Shown here: one piece after another, positions 11,001-19,400 of the stretch | How the letters are laid out: each line of letters starts with the position of its first letter | Numbering within the stretch: position 1 is the first letter of the stretch | Assembly (NCBI GenBank): GCA_033557675.1 | Contig: JAWQRM010000522.1 | Span: forward strand, 1 to 21,733 | Length of the DNA stretch: 21,733 nucleotides | Source of the DNA: Coptodactyla brooksi | Lineage: Eukaryota; Arthropoda; Insecta; Coleoptera; Scarabaeidae | Direction of reading: 5' to 3' | Position numbers and translations under genes: made by a program | The notes under the pieces: model-generated | What the model saw: the letters and a program-made list of their open reading frames with translations, nothing else | Told to the model about the DNA's origin: nothing | The model's database searches: none

Positions 11001-13609
11001 TTTCCAACATCATTCAAACGAAGAAACATATTCTAATTAGCTTCACAATTGTCTCTACTTATAGTAAGCCAGGACTAATGGTATTCTGTCTGGCGAATGT
11101 GTGGTGAATGTAGTTATAATGCACACTTAAACGTACTTCTAAAGAAATTGTGCGAATTAATTGTTGAGCTCGGTGCACAAGGTAAAATAACTCCTAATTA
11201 TTTTAAGGTAGGTCTAGATTTAGTGATTTAAATTATCTCATAGACAAAAACACCGATATAATTGGATCAACGATCTTTGCATGGTGATCAGATAGAGAAT
11301 ATTTGAACTTTAAAGAAATAAATGTGTTCGTAATACACGTGAGCTGCCACAAATAGATGATGTATCTATTGATGCCCTTGCAGATGAAACTGCAGTTCTA
11401 GTAGTAGAAAATAATGTAAAGGAATGAACTGAGAAACTACACTGAGCAAGTAACCAGATCTTCGAATGGACTAAAAATTCGAAAATTAAATTAAATGAGC
11501 AATAATCAATTCACATTAACTATACAAATAAAAAGAGTATCTAAGAGTAACTATTTAGGGATCATCCTAGATGCAAGGCCTAGATGGAAAGAACTTGCTA
11601 AGAAAAAATACAGGAACTCTGTAGAAAATCGTAAACCGTGTTTCTGGGAAGAAATTCTCAGCTATCAATAAGTAACAAAGTTATGATCTATAACCAGATA
11701 CTCAACCCTTCCTGGATCTGCTGCAACCCATAGGCAAAATCGTCCTAGCAGTACCCTAATAGCGGATTTACTTTTTTCTCAAAATAATCTCTGTTGTGCA
11801 TTAGACACAAAAGAAAATCTGATTGGTTCATAAAGTATTAAACAAAAATGAAGGACATTCTTAATACAAAAATCAACTCAAAATGAATATTAACCAACTC
11901 ATATGGTGATATAATTTTTGAAAACATAACAGTATAATATTATCTATGTTTCACAGTGCTTCGAAGCATGAACCTCGTGATTTACTTTTTCCACAGAATG
12001 AGAAACAAATACCTATCTAAGATTTACTTTCGTAGGTAAATAAAACATTTCCTCAGAATTCAAAATTTTCTGTCGGTTAATTTTGTAAACAAACGACCAC
12101 TTTCCAGCTATGCAATACGTTTTGACAATTGTTTACAAATTGACGGATTTTTGCAAATATTTTTCTTTATTATTTTGCTTCCTATGTTTTAAGATTCAGC
12201 GCTTATCGCTTTTAGTAAATATTTTTACTACATACTTGAACATGCAAAATCAAACGCTAAATGTAACGAAGGTGACGTTTATGGCAGCTTTAGTAAGAGT
12301 ATCCTTATGATCCACATCGAAAGCAAACTATTGATGGAAAAACTAACATATGGCCTTTCGCTTATCAAAAGGCGGCTCAACAAAGATCGAAAAATAGTAG
12401 TGTGGTTGAGATGTTTGTTAGTTCTAGTGACTACGAGACCACAGATCTCCGTTTCTTCTAATAAACTAAATTGTAATGGATTTAATTTGGCTTTTTTAAC
12501 TACATTCACTGTTTATAACATACAGCAATGTCTAATATAATCGATGAGTTGCAATGCGTGCAAAACATCTTCAATTAGTTGAAAGAAGCAAAATCTGCTA
12601 TGTTGGTGGAGGGGGAACATTTTTATAATTTTCATCATGTTAATAAGGCAAAACTTGGTCGTGAAGGAAGGCTGCAGACTGACTTAGCCTGTTCACAATA
12701 AACTTTAAAGATATTCAAATTTTTAATCAATTAAAACGTAATTTAATTTACTTGCATTATTAATTCAGTTAGAAATTTCATAAACAAAATCGTTACTTCA
12801 TTTAGTTGTAAATGCATATCATATTTTCGCACAACAGTCAATTCGAAATGTACATCACATTTGAGGACAGAGTAATAATTAAATAGTGAGGTCTCAAGGC
12901 AGAACTTGAAACTTATACACAATTATTTTGTCTACAATGCCCGGGAATGCATGCCACAGTTTGTTCAGCTCATTTATTACTTAGCTTTACTATGGAACCA
13001 ACGGGCTATTGAACTGGTTGTTTTTTTAACGTTATGAAATCTATTTTTAGCTATAACCGCTGTTGTCGTTAGTACATAGTTTGCGCTAATTCAAGGTCTT
13101 TAGGAACGTCATCTTATAATTTTATATCATAAATTGAAATATAATAATCTAAATGGCATGTAAAAAAACATTTAAAATGCAAGTCAACTAATTCGAGCTA
13201 CTGCGCATGTGCTTTAATATCGATATTATCAACACCCGTCAGTTCTACAAACTTTACAGTAAAATAAATATTTGATATTTCTTCATTTGTCGCTATAGTA
13301 CTTTATCCCGATTCACTTAAAACTTAATTAAAAAAGTGGAATATCATAAGGAAAATCAGCTTACGTACAGCGATTACTTTATTCTAATGTGAGTTTAATA
13401 ACTGTATATTTTTTTATCTACGGTTGGTTGTAACCACGTGGTCGAACAGTTAAGGTTATAATACAATCTACCGGTAAACATGTTAGAGAAAAAATTTACT
13501 TACCCACTTCACCATCAACAGCTTTTTTAGCACCGAAAGCTTCCCCTGGAAATATTGTTCCATCTTTCAGCAGTAAAAAGCACTTTTCCTTAGTCACTGA
13601 TGGTGCCAT
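4926..13609 (-). CDS. CAD: CAD protein, 5' half: glutamine amidotransferase and carbamoyl-phosphate synthetase (six exons)
   Basis: CAD catalyses the first three steps of de novo UMP synthesis in the animal cytosol. Six exons join in phase: 13504-13609, 9801-9939, 9468-9744, 8960-9273, 5085-8235 and 4926-5030, giving 1364 codons. The start ATG at 13609 has A at -3 and G at +4. Residues 1-370 form the class I amidotransferase: FGICLGHQ holds the nucleophile Cys261, and FHPEH holds His345 and Glu347. CPSase begins near 399 ([20 protein letters not shown]). The first ATP-grasp half has IEVNARLSRSSALASK, and the second starts near 942 and has ECNVRVSRSFPFVSKTLDH. The end, up to HGVE, is inside the C-terminal allosteric (MGS-like) domain. 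Human CAD is about 2225 residues, so the DHOase, linker and ATCase (about 860 residues) are missing here. No stop or frameshift was seen. Confidence 0.96.
5085..8235 (-). CDS. CAD: CAD coding exon 5 (large CPSase exon)
   Basis: A single 3151-bp exon covers residues 279-1329. It holds the end of the amidotransferase (VQFHPEH), the linker, the whole first CPSase half and almost all of the second, down to ILLSIGSFK. It contributes one base to the split codon 279 and then 1050 intact codons. The open frame overruns the donor GTATGTCT by only three residues before a stop, which supports the junction. Confidence 0.95.
8236..8959 (-). other. CAD: CAD intron 4 (724 bp)
   Basis: Donor GTACGTAA, acceptor TTTTCAG. 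AT-rich, with no other recognisable feature; the plus-strand frame at 8294-8494 has no coding character. Confidence 0.8.
8960..9273 (-). CDS. CAD: CAD coding exon 4
   Basis: It encodes the amidotransferase core, including VVDCGLKYNQIRCL, LFLSNGPGDP (oxyanion region) and FGICLGHQLL with the catalytic Cys261. The acceptor is TTGCAG and the donor GTACGTAA. It ends in phase 2 inside YKM(S)YGNRGHN. Confidence 0.93.
9468..9744 (-). CDS. CAD: CAD coding exon 3
   Basis: It encodes WFESKKIWAAGLVVGEYCDY and on to GISGIDTRYLTKKIRE and NLVKNVSVK, the end of the small amidotransferase domain. The acceptor AG is at 9746-9745 and the donor GTATTT follows AAG. It ends in phase 0. Confidence 0.93.
9801..9939 (-). 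CDS. CAD: CAD coding exon 2
   Basis: It encodes VFQTGMVGYPESLTDPSYH through NYGVPADQVDENGLP, a highly conserved amidotransferase segment. Phase 1 in, phase 2 out. The donor is GTAAGA. The intron after it is only 56 bp (9745-9800). Confidence 0.93.
9940..13503 (-). other. CAD: CAD intron 1 (3.56 kb)
   Basis: Bounded by GTAAGT (13503 side) and TAG (9940-9942). It contains a decayed plus-strand Jockey-type RT relic (about 11352-11765) and a TACAGGGTGATTC motif near 10777, typical of repeated insect transposon ends. It also has an 11-bp inverted repeat TTTGTAAACAA/TTGTTTACAAA (12082-12092 and 12129-12139) and an imperfect hairpin around 10508-10542. Short open frames around 12110-12540 have no recognisable product. 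No nested host gene was found. Confidence 0.85.
11352..11765 (+). pseudogene. Jockey-type non-LTR retrotransposon RT relic
   Basis: The first frame gives DALADETAVLVVENNVKE and QIFEWTKNSKIKLNEQ. After a frameshift comes SNYLGIILDARPRWKELAKK, then IYNQILNPSWICC. This is the usual order of Jockey-like reverse transcriptases: YADDTA, a basic 'W...W.IKLN..K' stretch, YLG..LD..L.W..H, and 'Y...L.P.W.YG'. The catalytic ADD reads ADE here. At least four stops and one frameshift make it dead. It lies antisense within CAD intron 1. Confidence 0.75.
13504..13609 (-). CDS. CAD: CAD coding exon 1
   Basis: It encodes the start MAPSVTKEKCFLLLKDGTIF and continues FPGEAFGAKKAVDGEV, the first strand of the small amidotransferase domain. 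It ends in phase 1 before GTAAGTAA. Confidence 0.93.
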
Positions 13610-13958
13610 GTTCAATGGCATACGTTCACGCGAACAATAGTATTGTTATCAGCATTAATCGAAGTTGCATACATTTACATACACGTCCAAAAAAGCACGT
13701 TTTATTTCTTAACAACGGGTAATGAAAACTTCAATTTAATTTAATTTTTAATCACTCGCGCTACCAAGTGATGCGTTCATTATGAGAAAGTAACGTGTAT
13801 TATACAGCAGACGCCTGCTGAGACTGAAGTAGAGAATGTTGCTTTACACGTTAGTGGTCTCATCTGTGAAACTTGATCTACCTGCCCTGTAAACAGGTCC
13901 CTAAAGCAGGGGATGGTAAAAATAAAATACTAAGCGTCAAGAACAGAATGTATTTCTT
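13610..13958 (-). promoter_or_regulatory. Gap between PNPOx-like gene and CAD; presumed CAD promoter and 5' UTR
   Basis: About 350 bp lie between the probable end of the upstream minus-strand gene and the CAD start. I see no clear TATA box. A perfect 15-base palindrome, AACAATA-G-TATTGTT, lies at 13633-13647, 24 bases upstream of the ATG, beside the near-palindrome GTTCACGCGAAC (13624-13635). A role as the CAD promoter is inferred from position only. Confidence 0.4.
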
Positions 13959-13964
13959 TTTAAT
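13959..13964 (-). promoter_or_regulatory. Probable poly(A) signal ATTAAA of PNPOx-like gene
   Basis: ATTAAA on the minus strand, 58 bases beyond the TAG at 14025-14023. It is the only near-canonical signal at the right distance. Confidence 0.45.
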
Positions 13965-14022
13965 ACTACACAAAAAAAGTGGCACATGATATGTACCATA
14001 TTTCTGTATTAATTTCTGTTTT

Positions 14023-14143
14023 CTATGCAGATAAATGTACGTAAGTCCAGTTGTGTTCTTGTTTCGTAAATAACACTCTATCAGCGGTAAAATGATCGTA
14101 GTCATAATAAAACTCCATTCCAGACGGCGACAGCTTATAGGAT
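14023..14143 (-). CDS. PNPOx-like terminal exon
   Basis: It starts after TTTCAG, supplies one base to complete the split Val codon, then encodes SYKLSPSGMEFYYDYDHFTA, DRVLFTKQEHNWTYVHLSA and TAG. The frame, phase and family C-terminal pattern all fit the exon at 20701, although 6557 bp separate them. An ATTAAA signal follows on the minus strand at 13964-13959. Confidence 0.8.
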
Positions 14144-16455
14144 CTGAAATTAAAACCAACTATTATGACTTGCTTACTTGTTTACGGTTTACGTTTATTA
14201 GATACGTGTTATACAAGGTATCATGTGACGAGATTTGCTTAAAATTGCACAATAGTTCTGGCTATATCGGAAGTAAATATCAACGTTCATATTTCAAATG
14301 AAAAGATGCGGTAAATGCTTCTTTATTGTCTTCTTCTTCTTAACTATTGCATCTGCCTACCGTTGTGGATACAAGGCTATCCTGTTGATTTTTTCCATAT
14401 TTCTTTCCACTTTTTTTTATCTTTGTTGCTTTGTCTTGCATCCTTCCGTTTCACCCCTCTTTTCATTGCAGCACTTCTCACTTCCTAGCTCAGATTCTCC
14501 GTGGTCGGCCCCTTCTTTTCTTTTTGAATACTTTTGCCTCGAATACTTTAACTATTTTATAGTCTTTCATTCTCTTCACATGTCCATACCATCACCACTG
14601 TCTATCCTTAATATTTCTTTCAATGGTTTCACCTTTAAATGTTGTGTGTGTGTACTGTATTTCTAATTCTATCCATCCTAATCTTATTCTCTATTTTTTT
14701 CATAAATTTCATTTCAATGGTTGCCATTTGTCTTTTGCCTTTCCGTTAGAGTTCATGTTTCTGGATGGTGTATGAGTAAAGATGTCGCTAGTTTGTTAGA
14801 TATTTGCACCCTTATGTCTTTTGGTATCTATTTTTATGCTGTAAATGTGTTTGATATCGTTATATAATTTGTTTGCAGTAGTCAATCTTTCCTTTATCCA
14901 GGTATTTGAACTTTCCCGTCTGGCTTTTCGTTATCTGGGTTTATCAAGTGATGCTTTTTGTTTCTTCCTATTATTACAGTTTTCTATTTCTCCTTGTTAA
15001 TCTTCATATTTATTGTTTCTGATCACCTAACGAGGATTTTCATGTTTCTAGCTAGCATTTCTTCGTCCTTGCCTTTAATAACAACTATCATCTGCAAATA
15101 GAAATTTCCGATACTTCACTTAATCTTATCAATGGCCTTTTCTAAATCAGTGAAACGTAGGTGTGCCTTTATTTGCTCTTTCGACTGTTTATCTCATCAC
15201 GAATACTGCGTCGTTTATTCCTTTGTTTGGTTTGATACCAAATTGTGTTTATTCTAGCAATTCCTCTAGGTAGGCCCTCGTGACTTGTCTAAAATTCTAG
15301 TATATATATATATATATACATATATATTAGTATTTATTTACACACTTTACTTAGTTTCTTTCTCGTTACATTGAAGTGTTTGATTTCAAACTTATTCTTT
15401 CCGGTATAAAAAATAGATTTTAAAAATGTATCTCGAATTGCCCTAGCAAATAGGTCCACTACGTTAAAATAAATTTTAAGAGAAATTATGTTACTAAAGT
15501 AAATTTGCTAGTATACACTTGTCAGCAATTTAATGCACTTTGAATCCTACAAATGATCTAGGGAAGGACATTGCACCTCTACGCCTAAGGCTAAGGTATA
15601 AATACTATGTCTTCCAGTGAATTTTTTTCTTGAAGAAATGCAAAAGAAGAGCTGTAATGCAACACACATAATGCTTTCCTGAGTTTGACTCAATAGCCCA
15701 TTTCTTCGCATACCATTATCGTTTTATTTGCCTTCAAATAGCTGCTTTTTAGTACTTGATGATATTGAGATATTTTTTGTATATTCCTTTGATAGACCAG
15801 ATTTGCGGCCTCTACTATTCAATCTCCTCGATGCGACTTTTGGAGAAAGTTTTGGCCAGTCCTCCCACTTAGGACTTGTCGCAGACATTTTAGTTGAAGG
15901 GGTAGACAATAAGTTTTGGAATGGATTGAACAGTGCCAGGGTTGGCGGTTTTTTCAATGCTGGCCATTGCTATTAGTTCTACTCTGCAGAATTAGGTAAG
16001 TAACCATATGATTTAAGTACCCATATAACCTGCCTGCTATAGGGTTACTTAAATATTAATTCTGGAATCACAACTGATGAATTAGATAGGTACTCTGAAT
16101 TTAGACGAGCATTTCATAGATTGGAGACTAATGAATATGTCAGCTAGTTAGGAATTCAACGATTGCTCAACATCCAATTACTACATGCTGCATTACGATA
16201 TTATCCTTTTCTCTTTAATAAAAAATACACTTTTTTCTAACTGTTGCTTTACCATATTTCCTCTTCTTTATTCTCCTATTTCATTTTCATTGCTTTTGTA
16301 CAACAGATTATTTGTATATTTGTGTTGTTTGTGATTTGTATGCCTATGGAAGAATCATCGAAATGCAACTAAGAGGGCATGATATAGGCAATAACTAAAG
16401 TTAAGAATTATACAGAAGTATAAACAATTGAACAGTGAAATAGTGTATCTGAAAA

Positions 16456-16494
<39 letters not shown>

Positions 16495-19400
16495 GTCTCT
16501 CTCTCCCCTCTCCATCTCTGTCTCTCTCTCCCTCATGCAACTCCATTACAGTTGATACAGATATAAGCAAATATGAACACATAGGTATATCACACACAGT
16601 GTGTGTACTCTACAACATTTTCGAAACTATAACAATAAAAGAGTGGGTAGATGGTGAATTGAGTAAACGTTTTACTATAATTTCACTTAGTTTTGCTTCA
16701 TTACTTTCAGAGAACATTTCATTAAAGGCAAAGATGCTGCAAATGTGGAAGATGTAATTAACATATTTTTTTTACGTATTTGCAAATTTTGCGGCCTACC
16801 GCAGTTTTTAGAGCTATGTTTATTTCGCTAACAACCTCGGAAAAAATCGACTATTTCTTGATTTTGATATTCTGAAACCTTGAAAGATTACAAAATCGAT
16901 TGTCCACAATAGGCTAATTTTCGTTATCAGATAGTACTCCGCAGCAGCACAATATTTACCAAATATACCAGTCCAAGAGAATTGTGTTGGGAATTCAAAA
17001 TATATAAAAATATGGAGTGAGTTTAATGTAAAAATCGAAAATGAGAGTTGTTTCGGGCGAGCTGATTAATTAAATTTCGTTTAATTAATCTAAAAATTAT
17101 GATTCAAAAATAAGGTGCCAGTTGTTTCACTGCCATATAATGTAAAAATAATTAAAAGTTTTAATTACAATAATATCGTAATCAAAGTGTACCTCCCAAA
17201 TAGTGTACATATACATAATAGTCATTAATTAATTGTTACTTTTAGGTTAATGATTCATTTATACTTTTAAAACAGACTAAACAACAAGTAAGGAATACTT
17301 TTATTTATTTTTTTTAGTTTTAGGTCGGGAATTTATTTTATTATTTACCTTATAACTAATGAAAACACATTGCTTAAGGATACATTAAGCAAGTTTTATT
17401 ACCACATATCCTGTTCCCAAAATATCCGAAAAAAATGTTTGTTAGAAGCCAAATGATATTCCATACATCATCAGCAGTCTGTCATTTGTAAACGCTTGTA
17501 ATTTTCATAGAATACTCGTCAAATGCAACATTAAACATTTTCATTACAGTTCCGCACGTTATTCTATTCTTATATCAACATTTAATATAAATTATATCTT
17601 CAATAGCTAACAATAAACCAAACATCTGACATGGCTACCAATGCCAATATTTATAGTGCATTAACGCAACAAAAATTATGATAATTACGATTATACAGCC
17701 CAAGAAGTTAAAAATTTCACGGCCTTTTTATCAAACCTTATATTAAGTGATAAAAGTTACACGATTAGGAATACTTATACTTTTAAACATTTTCTACTCT
17801 GGCTAAGGCAGATATATAATTATACTATACTTAATGTACTCAAAATTCTTATGGGTTATTCAGACCTTGATAATTAGGATTTAGTAATTTTGACGAGAGG
17901 ACAATAGATTTGTTTCGACTACTTTTCTTTCACAAATAAACACAATTTGGTCCTGTTTTGTTGCCTAGATAATTTTGACCTCTTTTTATCGGTTGTAAAT
18001 GTAATGTACAATTTAATTGTGATTATCTCAGAAATAACTATGCTAAGTAGAAGAAAATATATCTCTTTGGATCAGATTCTGACCTTAAATTAGCGCTTTC
18101 TCAGTGACTTATTGGTTATTTACCACTTACTTATTTGTTACTTATTAGTTATAAGTGCGTTTATCCGTTAATTATTGTTAAAAGAACGGCGACAGACTCA
18201 TGATGATATGACATAGGGATAGCAGACGTAGTCATGCGTAGCTGTACGGTGAGGTCTAATTTTAAACGATTACACTACTAATTTGAGTAAGACGTATTGT
18301 TAACGATAAATTCGGCGATAAGATTTTACACATCTCCGCATGACTATACATTTTATATCAATATATTGTCATTATAGAAATTCCTGTTGCAAGATTGTCC
18401 ATAATTAAACTACAAACGGCTCTAAATCAGCTTTAAATTTTTGAACGACGTGAACAATATTCTGTTGTCGACGTCTACTCAATGTTTAATTTATATAATA
18501 AAAACAAATTTGTTTTGAAACATATCCACAGCAAATGACGCATCACTGAATTTTATTTAAAAACAGTTTTCAGATAATATTAGACTTAGCAGTGTTTGGT
18601 ATTAAAAAAACGTTTTTAATACCAAACACTGCGAAGAAAAAATGTAAATATCTCTATAAATATCAAACTCTAGTCTATTATTTCTGATGACCAGTGTATC
18701 CAGAAAAGGCAACGTTCCATTGTTTTCGATCTCGTAGGTGAATTTAATAGTGAGCAATATTGAGTTTATCACAAAAATAATTGACATTAGCCTTTTTTGT
18801 ATCACAAGCCCTTGACTAATGTCAATAATTTTTGTGACAAATTAAACTCCAGATTCCCCACATTATCTACATTCACTTACGAGATCGAAAACAGTGGAAC
18901 ATTGCCTTTTCTGGATACACTGGTCATCAGAAATAATAATAGACTAGAGCTTGATATTTATAGTAAAAACACCGTTACAAGTTACATTCCTGCAGATTCC
19001 CCTCACTGTGTCCAACAAAAAATGGCTAGTTTACACTTCCTAGTTCATCGTTTGGTCAATTTCCCACTCGATTCAGTAAGATATAGAAAAGAGAGGAATC
19101 ATGTAAGGAACATACCTACTATTAACGGATATGATAGGAATTTAGTAGATAAGTTAATTCATCGCCATAGATATAAGAAAACTTTGTATGATACCACGCT
19201 TTTCCAAAAGGAACAACGAACTGAAAAATTCATTTTCCTGCCTTTTTCTCAGTACACCAAGGGCTTTCCTAAGATTTTCAATAACGTAGGCATGAAATTA
19301 GTTTTTCAGTCGAAAAATACATTAAAAACATTGTTGGGTAATCCTAAAGACAATATAGATATATTGTAAAAAAGTTGAATATACCAAGTTAGCTGAACTT

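Noticed and set aside
14298..14666. 122-codon plus-strand open frame rich in Phe, Ser and Leu
   Set aside because: It is the reverse side of the RTE-like relic's purine-rich 3' end. Its hydrophobic composition is a by-product, not a membrane protein.
16355..16757. Open frames on both strands across the CT repeat
   Set aside because: Their Leu-Ser and Arg-Glu runs are direct translations of (CT)n and (GA)n.
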